Shown here in pieces: positions 23,717 to 36,244 of a stretch of 64,000 bases of DNA (the stretch's first letter is position 1; the number at the start of each line of letters is the position of its first letter). The position numbers were made by a program, and so were the translations under genes. Origin of the DNA: Clitoria ternatea (Eukaryota > Streptophyta > Magnoliopsida > Fabales > Fabaceae); contig CM075675.1 in NCBI GenBank assembly GCA_037962975.1, positions 42,020,501 through 42,084,500 of the forward strand, written 5' to 3'. Under the pieces are notes generated by a model that worked only from the letters and a program-made list of their open reading frames with translations, made no database searches and was not told the origin of the DNA.

Positions 23717-26700
23717 TCAGTGAAACAATTCTGGGTATTGCGTCTTCATAGCATCCTCACGCTCCCAAGTCAGAGTTACATCATTCCCTTGTTTCCATGC
23801 AACCTTCACTAATGGTACGTTCTTGTTTCTCAAGTGTTTAATTGACCTTTCTATGATCTGTGTGGGTTCTGTAGGGATGGTCAAATTTTCTCTAACTTCA
23901 ACATTATCATTAGCAATCACATGAGTGGGGTCTTGTACATACTTCCTCAATTGTGATACATGAAACACATTGTGCAAATTTGTAAGATGAGGAGGAAGTG
24001 CAATCTGATACGCCACTGTACCAATCCTCTTTAGAATTTCATATGGTCTAATAAACCTTGGACTCAACTTCTTACTCTTCAATGCTCGGCCAATCCCCTT
24101 GTGAGGTGAAACCTTCAAAAATACATGATCACCAACTTGGAATTCAAGTGGTTTCCTCCTTTTATCATAATAGTGCTTCTGTCTATCTTGGGATGCCTTC
24201 ATCTTCTCTCTGATTACTTCTATTTGTTCAGTAGTCTGCTGCACAATTTCAGGTCCTAACGCCAAACTTTCACCAGTTTCTAACCAACAAAGGGGCGTTC
24301 GACACTTTCTACCATACAATGCTTCAAATGGAGCCATACCAATACTGCTATGGTAACTGTTGTTATACGTGAATTCAATCAGTGGAAGAAATTTCTCCCA
24401 ACTACCACCATGCTCAAGTACACAAGATCGCAGTAAGTCTTCCAAACTTTGTATGGTACGCTCTGACTGTCCATCTGTTTGAGGATGATAAGCTGAACTT
24501 AATCGGAGTCTTGAACCCAACTCCTGATGCAAGCTTCCCTAGAATCGGGAAGTGAACCTCGGATCTCTATCTGACACAATACTGGATGGTACACCATGAA
24601 GTCTCACGATCTCTTTCACATATAATTGTGCCAACTTTTGTAGAGAATTCTTCATATTCATTGGAAGGAAGTGAGCATACTTAGTCAATCTGTCTACAAT
24701 AACCCAGATTGCATCATTTCCTGAACGTGTTCTTGGTAATCCTAACACAAAGTCCATTGAAATGTCATCCCATTTCCAGACAAGAATCTCCAATGGTTGT
24801 AGTTCACCAGATGGCTTCTGATATTCCACTTTGGCTTTTTGACACACCAGACATGAAGACACATATTCAGCTATTTCTTTCTTTATCCTTGGCCACCAAA
24901 AGCTTTTCTTCAGATCTTGATACATCTTAGTTGATCCAGGATGAATGCTCAACATACTTTTATGCGCTTCTTCTAGGATTGTCCTTCTCAGATCAACATC
25001 ATCTGGTACACAAATTCTGCTTCTGATTCTCCAAATTCCATCTGATCCTTCTTGTAATCCCATATCCTTTCCATTCGCCTGCAACTCTCTCAACTCCTGT
25101 AGTTGTAAGTCCTCTGTCTGCATTTCACCTATTAGCTTCAGAAAATCATTGGTTATTTTCAAAGTTCCCAAAGTCATACTTTTTGAAGATTTCAACTCCA
25201 CACCTAAGTTCATATCTCTGAACTGTTCTATCATCTCCATCTCTTTTACCATTAAGGATGCCATATGAATGGATTTCCTGCTAAGTGTATCTGCTACCAT
25301 ATTTGCTTTTCCTGGATGGTACTTCAAATCAAAATCATAATCTTTAAGAAACTCCATACACCTACGCTGTCTCATGTTCAATTCCTTCTGATCGAACAAA
25401 TACTTTAAGCTCTTGTGGTCACTGAACACTTCAAACTTGACTCCATACAAATGGTGTCTCCAGATTTTCAAAGCAAATACCACCGCTGCTAATTCTAGAT
25501 CATGCGTCGGGTAGTTCATCTCATGTGGTCTCAACTGTCTAGAAGCATAGGCAACCACCTTCCGTTGTTGCATCAAAACACAACCTAAGCCCATCTTAGA
25601 AGCATCGCAATAAACCACAAAGTCTTCTTGTGGATTAGGCAAAGTTAAAACTGGAGCAGATGTAAGCTTCAATTTTAGTTCTTGGAAACTTTCTTCACAT
25701 TCTGGCGTCCAAGAAAAGGGTTGATTCTTCCGGGTCAGACGAGTCATTGGTAGGGCAATTTGAGAAAACCCCTCAATGAATCTCCAATAATAACCAGCTA
25801 ATCCCAGGAAGTTTCGTATCTCAGTGACTGAAGTAGGTTTCTCCCAGTTCGTTACAGCTTCAACTTTAGAAGGGTCCACAGACACTCCTTCGCTTGAGAT
25901 TACATGGCCTAGAAACTTTACCTCTTTCAACCAGAATTCACATTTAGACAACTTAGCATATAATTGCTTCTCTTTCAGAATTTGCAATACCACTCGAAGA
26001 TGCTTTTCATGCTCCTCCCATGTCTTGGAATAAATCAGAATGTCATCAATGAAGATAATAACAAACTGATCCAAGTATGAATGAAACACTCGATTCATGT
26101 AATCCATGAATACAGCTAGGGCATTGGTTAGTCCGAAGGGCATCACAAGATACTCGTAATGGCCATAGCGTGTTCTAAAAGCTGTCTTTGGAATATCCTC
26201 GGACTTGACACGAATCTGATGATAACCCGATCGCAGATCAATCTTGGAAAATACAGTAGCACCTCTCAATTGATCTATCAAATCATCAATTCTGGGCAAA
26301 GGATATCTATTCTTCACCGTCAATTTATTCAACTGACGATAATCTACACATAATCTCATGCTTCCATCTTTCTTCTTGACTAGTAATACTGGCGCTCCCC
26401 ATGGCGACATACTGGGCCTGATGAAATGCTTCTCCAATAACTCTTCAATTTGCTTCTTTAGTTCTGCCAGTTCAATAGGTGATATGCGATATGGAGCCTT
26501 AGATACTGGTTCTGCTCCTGGAATTAAATCAATTGAGAATTCTATCTCACGTTCTGGAGGTAAACTCGAGACATCCTCAGGAAATACTTCAGGGAATTCA
26601 GAAACAACTGGTATCTCGATCTCTTTAGATTCTCCATCTCCTTGTGGAAAAGTAAACAAGGCAAATAATTGGCTTTCACCTTGTAAGGCAAAGAGTTTGA

Positions 26701-28114
26701 GATTGTCGGAAGTAAGATTTTCTTCTGATGGAAATATCACAGTTTTGTTATGACAGTCCACCAAGACTCGATTTGCCGATAACCAGTCCATCCCTAGGAT
26801 TACTTCCAGATCCTTCAAAGGTAAACAAACAAGATCTACTAGAAAGTTTTTACCTTCTATGAGCATAGAACATTCGTTACACACCTTAGTAGTCTTAAGT
26901 TGTGTGGGAGTGGAAACAATCAGATCATATGTCATAGGCTTCACAGGTAATTGAAGGCATCTAACACACTCATCAGAAATGAAAGAATGTGTAGCACCAG
27001 AATCAAATAACACAGATAAAATTGTACCATTGATCTCACACTTACTTTGTATGAGGTCATCAGCTTGGTCTGCCTCTGAATCGCTGATGGCAAAGACTCT
27101 CCCAGTTGTTGGCTGTAACCTCTGGTCTGTTGACTCCCTTTTCAGTCTTTGAGGTTGAGCAGCTCGTGTATTTTCTCCACGACCTCCTTGATAGTTAGAG
27201 CCTCTTTGATTATTCATAGTGTTGCTGTCGTTTTGACGGTTCTGAGGGCAATTTGGACTGATGTGTCCTTTCTGATTACATCGAAAGCAAGTGACATCTT
27301 CAAGACGTCTGTTACAATCACGTACATGATGATTACCTCCGCACTTAAGACACCTCATATTGTTGCGTCTCTCTGAAGATGATGATGATGATCCTCCCTT
27401 GAAACGTCTTGGATAGAACGATCCTCTTCTTTTGAAATCAACTGAATGAGGTTTCAGTTGTCTATTGGCCTTTTCATGTGCCAGTCTGGCTTGGTGATTT
27501 TCTTCAAAAATTCTGCATTTGTTGATTAGAATAGGAAAACTCCGAATTTCTTGGTACCCTATCGCCTCTTTGATTTCCAGATTCAGCCCGTTCTCAAATT
27601 TAACACATTTTGATTCTTCGGCACCAGCCTGTTGAAAAGGAAGGTAAAAGAGAGATAGTTCTTCAAACTTTGCAGCATATTCTCTAACAGACATTGAGCC
27701 TTGTTTTAGCTCCATAAATTCCAGCTCTTTACGGCTTTTCACACTTGCTGGAAAATATTTCTCTAGGAAACAGTCTTTGAAGTTGACCCAGTTCAATGGT
27801 CTATCAGTTTCAATCATACGAGTTCTGGCATGTATCCACCAGTTTTCTGCTTCCTCAACCATCATGTAAGTGGCACACTCTACCTTTTCAAATTATGTGC
27901 AGGGCAAGGCTCGGAAAATGTGCTCTATTTCCTTAACCCATAGGTACGCTACCTCTGGATTGTAGCCTCCTTTGAATTGTGATGGCTTCCTTTTTAGGAA
28001 ATGATCTAGCCCGTGAAGTCCACCAGCACTTCTCGGTTGATTTTGTCTTTCAATGGCTACAACCAAACGGTTGAAAGCAGCTGCCATATCGTTGTTGTTG
28101 TTGTTTCTTGCCAT
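23717..28114 (-). pseudogene. Tekay gag-pol of unit B, 1466-codon frame with two internal stops
   Basis: The frame starts with MARNNNNN at 28114 and ends at 23717. In order: Gag with RFKGGYNP-like SQFKGGYNP near residue 45 and two CCHC knuckles at about 255-290; protease DSGATHSFI with D371; reverse transcriptase with FIDD at 688-691; RNase H with VVYCDASKMGLG; integrase with SIHPG...CLVCQ zinc region and D1121, D1182, E1218 (D-35-E); chromodomain-like C-terminus VPLVKVAWKQGN. Internal stops are TAA at residue 74 (27893-27895) and TAG at 1192 (24539-24541), the latter where relatives carry Trp. Between them 1117 codons are open. Chromodomain integrases are known to steer insertion to heterochromatin. 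It differs from unit A by roughly a dozen substitutions in 4761 bp. Confidence 0.92.
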
Positions 28115-28424
28115 CCTACATTTGTAGTTTGGTTTATACTAATTCTAAGGGAAAATATGTCGTATATATATATAATATTATAACGTAACTATAAGTATTC
28201 TACAATTTATCAGATAAGTAATAAGTCATATAATATACATTTATCATATTATCAAGCAAGTAATCAAACAAGTCATTTTGCAATTTATCAGTCAGGCACA
28301 AGTCATATAGTACACACTTAACATATTATCAAACAAGTAATCAAGCAATTCACGTAATATATCAAGAACAATACATGTTACATCAATTGGTCCTGAATTT
28401 TTGAAAACGCTCTGATACCACCAA
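28115..28424 (-). other. leader and primer binding site of unit B
   Basis: Primer site TGGTATCAGAGC (minus strand) at 28409-28420, four bases inside LTR 3. It matches the initiator-methionine tRNA type. The 310-base leader has no frame. Confidence 0.9.
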
Positions 28425-31400
28425 TGTGACGTCCCGTGTAGTTTTCCGAATAAATTTTTCGCATTTTCAAAAGATCATTTTAAAATTCATAAATTAAATT
28501 CAGAGTTCACGTAGTAGTTGGTAATTGCGGAATATTATAATACATACTAGTCGTGAATAATTAAATTCGATAAAACATTTAAGTAGCGGAAACGATTTAG
28601 AAAAATAACGGTACATGATACATTATACTTATTATAACCCATAAAATCAAAGTCCAAGTAATAGTTCATATAGGCATTAATCATGGCATCATTCTTCATT
28701 CTGCGTGGCATTCACTGTAAAAATTAATGTAAGAGTGAGACAAAATATAGAATAAATATAAAATAAATAAAACTGCACAAACACAATCAACAAACCATAG
28801 TGATATGATGAATATGCCAAACAAGTTCATTTATATTTAATAAGTCTTTAATTTAGTCCAATGATGTCATGCTGGATCCATTTGGTTTGGTGGGAATACT
28901 ACAGTAAAAAGTCTCATAGAGACTCTAGTAGGAAATAGCATAACCATGAATCCCTACACTTTCATGGCTCCTGCAGAAATAAGTATACCAGTAGGAATTT
29001 ACACAACCATGGATCCCTACACTTCCATGGTTCTTGTGAAAATAGGGCTTAAACTCATCATAGAGTAACCCCCCACCAGGGTAGGCAATCATGGAACCCC
29101 TAAATTCCATGGTGCGTCCAAATGCTTATGATGCATGAATGCCTTTAATTCTCTTTATCATTTAACATACCATGATATATCAATTTCCAAAACCACTTGG
29201 AAAACCATAAGTCCTCAAAGGACACATCATATATAATAATTTTCAGAATCATGGATTTACTGTTTCAACCACATATATCAATAACCGTAAGGCATTCATG
29301 TATATATATTAATTTAGTCATTCATAATTATTCACCACCAAAATACACAAACTGAATGATGCTCATTAGACACTCATAAACATTCATAATACTTCATAAT
29401 CACTCAAGAATTCAATAATAATTTGTTACCCATAAGGAAAATATCATTTTTATCCATAATAACCATTATAAGCAAATTTCAGCATTTCCAACAGCAACAT
29501 ACATTAGTAAAACAGTCATAACATGAGCAAATCAAATCCTTTTCATGTGATTCCACTTTCTATAGCTCAATAACATAAATATCTACAACTTTCATGAAGA
29601 CCATAAATTCAAATTCTAAACAGAAACATCACTTATTCACAGAATACAAAACTGCCTCAAAGAGGATTTTTAAAACGTACACAGGTTAGTATTTTCAACG
29701 TTTCTGGAGCTACAAAAACAATTTTGGCATGAAACCAGTTCTAAATTATTCTTAACACAAATATCTACAACTTTCATTAAGGCCCCAACCACTAATTCTC
29801 ACCACAAAATTCCCAGTTTTAAAAATAAGATTCGGATTTCATAGTTAAAAAATTTTCAGTTTGATCATACTTTAGTATTTTAGGTATAACGAGAGCTAAA
29901 GACATCCTTTTAACTTGAAACCACTTTCTATAGATCCATAACATAAATATCTACAACTTTCATGAAGACATCATAGTCTAAAAATGTATGTATAATTCCC
30001 AGAATATTAATATATGCAGAAAACATAAGACAAGTATTTCAATCGGACATGTTGTAGTATTTTGGCTATAACTCATGCTATACATATCATTTCATTGTTA
30101 ACAGATTTTTAGTTTGAGCATACTTCAGTATTTTAGGCATAACTAGAGCTACAAACATCCTTTTAACTTGAAACCACTTTCTATAGATCCATAATATAAA
30201 TATATACAACTTTCATGAAGACATCAAGGTCTAAAAACGTATGTATAATTCCCAGAATATTCATATATGCACAAAACACAAGATAAGTATTTCAATCGGA
30301 CATGCTGCAGTATTTTGATCATAACGTATGCTATACATATCCAATTCAGTCGGTTCAGGTCTCAAAATTCCCATAACAAGAAGATCTACAACTTTGATGA
30401 AGACACCAATCACTAATTCTCACCACAAAGTTCCCATTTTTAAAAAAATAAAATACGTATCTCAAGTTAACAGATTTACAGCTTGGACATACTTCAGTAT
30501 TTTAGGCATAACTCGAGCTACAAAAATCATTTTGACTTGAAACCACTTTCTAAAGATCCATAACACAAATATCTACAACTTTCATGAAGACATCAAAGGC
30601 TGATTATGCATGTATAAGTCCCAGAATTTTAATATATATACAAAACATAGGATAAATATTCCACTCGGATATGCTGTAGTATTTTGGCTATAACTTTTGC
30701 TATACATATTAAAATTAATTGATTCAGGTCTCAAAATTCAGATAACAAAAATATCTACAACTTTTATGAAGAAGTCAGAATCAAAATCACACGTTTTCAA
30801 TCTCAAAACCGAGTAACAAGATACGAAAATAAAACTGGAATTCTAGGACAGCATACAATTCTACCCATTTCATAGTTATTCACAACCCTGTCCCCTCTTA
30901 CCTTAATGGAGGTTCCTAAAGTGGTTGAAAGTGTTGTATTATTGTCCTAGATTCATATCAAGAGTGAAATTGATGGAGAAAGTGAAAGAAAATAAGAGAG
31001 AGACTTCACTAACTTTAGCTTGTTCTAAGAATTCAAACTTGGGAACAAGATGTAGTGTTGATTTAATGATGCAAATGACAAGTGGGGGACAAGATTTTCA
31101 TAATGGGATTGTAGTGGGATGTTAGGTGCATGAATTATGGTGATAATGGAGGTTTTAGGTGAGAAAAATGAGCTGGATTGTTGACCATTTCCGCAGCCTA
31201 CATAATGTAGTTTGTTTGATTGAAGTAAATATCAATTCTGACACTGTTTTGGTATTTTAGGCATATCTCTCTCATATCTTAATAGAGTTTAACAAATTTG
31301 GTCTTGTTGGAAAGCTAAGACAGCAAGGAACAACGTTGTAGTTTACCACTTTTTCAAATTCGGACTCTAACAAGGTATTAAAATATGTACAAGATGATAT

Positions 31401-31846
31401 GATTGAAGTAAAATATCAATTCTGACACTCTTTCGGTATTTTGGGCATATCTCTCTCATATCTTAATGGAATTTAACAAATTTAGTCTTGTTGGAAAGAT
31501 AAGAAAAAGAGGAACAACTTTGTAGTTAACCACATTTCCAAATTCGGACTCTAACTAACAATTAGAATGTGTACAAGATGACGCATTTTGAGTGGAGTAT
31601 GTGGCAATTTGATGAGAGTAATTGGAAAAGCCAAGGAAATTAATTACTAAGGAAATAGGTAATAAATTATTTGATTAACTTTTACCAAAGGTATAAAGTT
31701 AAAATTATTTACCATGGTAAAAGGTTAAATTGAAGATGTTGTCCTAACCAAAAATTTATGTAGAAAGTTGAGATAAAATGGATAATATCATTGATGGTCT
31801 AAATCAAAATGATTATACATGAGAATAAAATTTTTAGGATGTTACA
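28425..31846 (-). repeat. Tekay LTR 3 (5' LTR of unit B)
   Basis: 3422 bp with the same ends as LTRs 1 and 2. About six private substitutions were seen, e.g. the a in gtcctagattc near 30950. It is followed at once by the right CACGT duplication. Confidence 0.95.
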
Positions 31847-31851
31847 CACGT
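31847..31851. other. target site duplication CACGT (right copy)
   Basis: Directly right of the ttaca end of LTR 3 and identical to 12054-12058. Confidence 0.9.
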
Positions 31852-32137
31852 GAAAGAGAAGAAGTGGAGAAGATGATTTCTTGATCTAACTTGATGAAAT
31901 TGAGAAGAAATTGAAGGAGAAGAAGATTGGTGCCACGGTTTTAAAAAGATGAAGGAGAAGAAGATTTTTCTTCCGTTACAACGAAAGAATGAATTAAGAA
32001 AGAGAAGGAATTTCAATTTTAAATGACTTAGGGACGCGTTGGTTATTATGACAATTGTTCTAATTAATCTCCCAATTTCTTTTAAATCCTTCTTTAAACT
32101 ATGCTTTACTAATAAATCCTATTTTTAGGATGTTACA

Positions 32138-32139
32138 AG

Positions 32140-32178
<39 letters not shown>

Positions 32179-32442
32179 TGGGCTAGCAGAAGAAACAAAA
32201 GAAAAGAGAGGTCTGAGAGCAATTTGAGAAAAAAAAAGAGTTAACAAATAAATAATTAAAAGGAAATAATTAAAAAAGGATTAAAAGGAAAGAATTAAAA
32301 GAATTAGTGACTTAGTAATAAAGAAATTAAGAAGTAAAAATTAAATAATTAAATTTAGGGTGTTAATTTAGGTAGAATAATTAATTTACTTTCAGATTCA
32401 ATAATTTACCCATAAAAATTTAATTTAGGATGTTACAACGTG
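32138..32442 (-). repeat. right end of an older LTR, with the AGTAA duplication at its left edge
   Basis: agtaa (32138-32142) is the right target duplication of the solo LTR. A TA microsatellite (about 32142-32172) and AT-rich bases follow. The tract ends ggatgttaca at 32437, which on the minus strand is the TGTAACATCC start of another LTR of this family. I take it as the continuation of the tract ending at 9177. Confidence 0.5.
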
Positions 32443-33121
32443 ACTTAACCCTAGCAGAGACATTTAATGTAGCATAAATAAGAGATAAATTTCCCTGTGA
32501 TTGTTGTTTCTAAAATCAGGGATAAATTTCCAATATGCTTTTTGTTTCTGAAATTAGGGATAAGTTTTCCTGTGAATGCTAGAGCTGTCAAAACAAGCCA
32601 ACCCGGCCCACACGGGTTAGCCCACCACAGGTTGAAAAATTTTACAACTCAACCCAACCCGACTCGCTTTCTAGAGTGAGTCAGCTTTCTCAACCTGACC
32701 CAACCCATCAACCCACCGGGTGGCTCGCGGGTTGGTCTACCTTTTTTAAAAAATAAAAATCAAATAAAAATTAGGAAAATGCCAAAAAATTATTAAATAA
32801 TTACACAACCCATACACAAATAATTTACTAAATAATTACCAATAAAATTGTTTAAACTGAGCATTATATTGGCTCTTTTTTTTCAAATACGTGTTTATCA
32901 TAGTATTAGACTTATACTTTCTATTTTATCTCATATTCTGCTACTTTCTATCTCAAAAATACTTTCTATCAAAGTATCATAGCCTTAGATTCTACTACTT
33001 TCTATTCTATCTCATATTCTATTCAACAACATGCCAACATTAAGTAAATACTTAATGCAAATTAAAGTAACATCAGAATTGTACCCAAAAATAAATCAAA
33101 ATCAGACCTAAAAATCAAATG
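32443..33121. other. flanking sequence with a possible hAT-like transposon end
   Basis: No gene seen. At about 32580-32745 the words agagctgtcaaaacaagcc and repeated caacccgac/ggttgg resemble the end of plant hAT elements, which often begin with a (t)agagctgtcaaaa word followed by AACCCG repeats. No second end or 8-bp duplication was found. The remaining 380 bases are AT-rich. Confidence 0.35.
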
Positions 33122-33654
33122 ATGCATGTAACATCCTAGGTTAATTTCCCTTTTTATTTACATACGGCAAATTATTTTCACAATAAATTTTTCGCGTTGA
33201 ATAAAATTTGTATCTTAGTATGAATTAGTATTTACTTCTTTTAACATTTAATCCACTCGGTCTAAATGTAAAATAATATTTACCTCTTTTAGCTACATAA
33301 AATCATGCTCAGTATGAACAAACTGTTCTAAAATAATTCTTTAAATAAAAGTATGTTAAAATAATAACCAATCGGAAATGGTTCTACTCGGTCTTGCTAA
33401 TAAATAGTATTCACTTAGATGCAATCAAAATGATAATAAGAGTGCACGCAGAATAACATCCGCTCGGTAAAATGGAGTTGGAACAGCGGGAGAAGAAGAA
33501 AGAGCAAAAGAAGAAGAAGAGGATAGGGGTCACTCGCCTGAGCGAGACCCCAACATTCCTAGGCGAAACTCGAGAGTCGCTTAGGCGAGTACCGACTCAC
33601 TTGAGCGAATGCCACCTTGAAGTCTAAGTGAACAAGACGCACAAGCGAACTCAC

Positions 33655-34090
33655 ATGGGATTCACTCGGCAAAATGGTTTACTCGGCAATAGGGTTTCAC
33701 TCGGAAAACACTCAACTTCCACTCACTCGGACATTCCACACTTGACTCATTACTACCCCTCACTCAGAAAGCTTAGCTCGATCACAACTCCCTCGGGGAT
33801 AATTCAACCTCCTTCACTCGGTTATCGCTTCTCCGAATATCCTCACTCGGTGAATACCCTATCCTTACTTCCCTCGGAATAAACTCAGATTTCCCCCTCG
33901 GACACATCCAACTTTTCTTCACTCAGAATCATGATACACCTTCTTCACTCGGAATCTTTACCCACTTTCTTCACTCAGAATCTTTACCCACTTTCTTCAC
34001 TCGGAACTCTCTCCCCACCAATCTCACTCGGACATTCTAACCTTCCACCCGGAAGGAGGGTCTCTCGGTTATCCCTCACTCGGGAATGAA
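33655..34090. repeat. dispersed short repeat CACTCGG in the solo LTR
   Basis: The word (t)tcactcgg or a close variant recurs about twenty times with 12-35 base spacing, often as cttcactcggaatc. It continues sparsely to 34520. It may be a degenerate relative of the CTCG-containing palindromes in the neighbouring LTR. Confidence 0.75.
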
Positions 34091-35642
34091 TCTGCTAGTT
34101 AATGAGCTGTCACGGCAAACATGAAAACATATAGGTCAATGTATTTTAAAATATAAATTTGCATCCGATTCAAATTAAGTTGGCACACAGATAATAATAA
34201 ACACTCGGAAACTCCTTATACACACATATACTCTACACAATCACTCAAAATCGCCCGGGCCTTGGCATCGATCTCCCCCTTGGCGCGACTCCATGGCTCC
34301 GGCTTCCTCCCTGTCACTGGTTACTAAATTAAAATAACAGCAAGGGTGAGTGTTTGGCATCATAATTAATATAGAACAAAATGTAACAAGTTATATATAT
34401 ATATAAGTTACGTCCGATTGCATTTTCATCACTCGGCAATCATAATACATCATACGCGGCCAATAGAACAAACTTCACTCGGCAAATACAACAAATGCCA
34501 CTCGGCAAATATAACAAATGTCACTCAGCAAATCTACACATCACAACTTATAATTCATCAATTATCACAACTGACTCTCAGATAAAATTTGACGCCTAGT
34601 ATCCGGATACTAAAGGATCGACCTTCAGCTGGGAGTCTGACTTGACATCCCGTGAACCCGACTTGGTTCACTGAGCCCGACTTGGCTCCCCCTCAACCAC
34701 TGGGTCAAAGACCTTTGGGTAGCTTAACTGGGTCCGACTTGACCACTGAAGCCAAAACAGGGTAGTTCATACCATTGGTCGTCCTTCACCACATAATCAC
34801 ATTCCATCATATAAACAAACATATCATTCCGATTGCCACTTGCAACTGTCAGAAGCTGACCTGTGCTCACAGCGTAGGGCGACCAACTCGTCAAGCCCCT
34901 CAACATACCATACTGATTACCGCAATCATCACTTATTTCATGCCATCGTAAACCATACACACACACATGCATACACATACAACTCAGCATTAAATATTCC
35001 AAGCTCATGACACGATTCACTCAACTACACACCCGATCTTCACCTGATCGGTGTACACAGTCACATATGTACAGACACGGGCACGCAACAACATTCAATG
35101 ACATTTCCTTACCCTGTTCACCATTCAACGGCTCGGATAGGAAGTAAGTCCTATTCTAATTAATCATAACCCGAACACCCCCTTACCTCGATTTCACGCT
35201 TCGATGATCTGCTCTCGGTGTCGGTCCCTTCCTCTGAGCACGGGATTCGCAGTCTCAGCTCCGTCACTCAGCCTTTCGTTGCTTAATCTACTACCTACGG
35301 GTCAGAATGTAAAAACCCGTTAACTCAACGCCCTCAGCTCTTAGGCCACATTTGAGCTCACACTCACCAAAGGAGTGAAGAACAGCCTCGAATACAACCA
35401 TGCATGGCCCTTGGCTACCAGAGAAATGAAAGGGATAAGGAGCCATAAATAAAACGGATCAGTAGACTCACCTTGAGGCCACGATCACAGGAATGGGGTT
35501 CGATTGAAGCTTTAACACGAACGGAGTCCTCCTTCGGCGCATGCAACTCAGCGACAAGAGAGGAGAAAACGAAGAAGAAGGAGAACAGACCAAGAAGAAG
35601 AAGTGATTCATGAATAATGAAGAGGAGAGAGAGAGAATTTCC

Positions 35643-35651
35643 TTTTATATA
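35643..35651 (-). promoter_or_regulatory. TATA box of the solo LTR
   Basis: The minus strand reads TATATAAAA, about 600 bases from the LTR's 5' end. A GA-rich stretch lies on its other side at 35550-35640. It would drive minus-strand transcription into 33127 and beyond if active. Confidence 0.5.
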
Positions 35652-36244
35652 AAGCTCAGGGGCAAGACAGCCTTTTCCCCTATTTTATTTGCATTCTCAT
35701 TAAAAGTTCTTAATCAATTTCATCACCTTGGATTCTTTTATAATTACCGACCAACTACGCTTATTTGCTTTCACAATGTTTAATTATTCTTAACTGTCTG
35801 ATACTTCATAAGAGTATCGATCCGAGCTGGATACTGGTCAACCGGTGTCCAGGCATAGGGCCCACACTTCAGTAATCCGAGCTAACGCTTGAGAGGTCGG
35901 ATACTTCATCCGTCCTTACATCTTTGTTATGCATATCTGTTTGCCTCAACCATACAAGAGGTTGATCCAGACTATAATTCCGAGTTAGGCGTTCTCCTCA
36001 CACCGGTTAATCCAAGACCACTCCAGGCACACCGGATAAGCATCAGTCACAAGACAGCACGTCTTTGACCGTTCTCCCTTGCACAACCGATCTTCAACAC
36101 CGTTTTGTCCTCACATCTGAGACCGACACGACATCGGATTCCTTGACCTCAGTTCAGGCAGATCAAATATTAAATAAATCTCTAAAACATTTGCTAATAT
36201 TTTCCATTCTCCATAATTTTTATTAAAATACCAGGAATGTTACA

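Larger units (their letters stand above)
12059..31846 (-). mobile_element. Tekay-type Ty3/gypsy element with three LTRs and two internal regions (tandem dimer)
   Basis: LTRs of 3422 bp each stand at 12059-15480, 20242-23663 and 28425-31846, with internal regions of 4761 bp between them. The period is exactly 8183 bp in both steps, so the two units differ by substitutions only. A perfect CACGT target duplication flanks the whole array. Orientation is minus: primer sites lie left of LTRs 2 and 3, purine tracts right of LTRs 1 and 2. The integrase C-terminus carries a chromodomain-like segment (VPLVKVAWKQGN), typical of the Tekay/Del chromoviruses. The array sits inside the solo LTR 9178-32137. 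Confidence 0.93.
9178..32137 (-). mobile_element. solo LTR of about 3.17 kb, split by the three-LTR Tekay element
   Basis: The right end is clear: the minus strand begins TGTAACATCC at 32137. The left end taaaacatca at 9178 is a decayed version of the tgtaacatcc start seen at 33127. Removing the inserted 12059-31846 and one CACGT leaves about 3167 bp, close to the related LTRs at 33127 (3118 bp) and 36541 (3142 bp). No primer site, coding region or second LTR belongs to it, so it is a solo LTR. The segment 9178-12053 holds the CTCGCTTGAGCGAG cluster and two microsatellites; 31852-32137 is the purine-rich promoter-side end. Confidence 0.6.
33127..36244 (-). mobile_element. solo LTR, 3118 bp, Tekay-like family
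   Basis: The ends are TGTAACATCC at 33127 and GGAATGTTACA at 36244. Nothing internal to an element adjoins either end. The flanking five bases are atgca (33122-33126) and ctgca (36245-36249), a target duplication with one mismatch. The internal word aataaatttttcgcg near the left end matches the left ends of the Tekay LTRs, so the orientation is minus. The minus strand has a TATA box at 35643-35651. Small CTCGCTTGAGCGAG-type repeats (33530-33610) and many CACTCGG words (33655-34090) fill the left third. No gene lies in it. Confidence 0.75.

Noticed and set aside
19710..27895. Gag stop at residue 74 as programmed readthrough or a frame switch
   Set aside because: The other Tekay element has its stop at a different aligned position, and no slippery site or context is visible; inherited damage is simpler.
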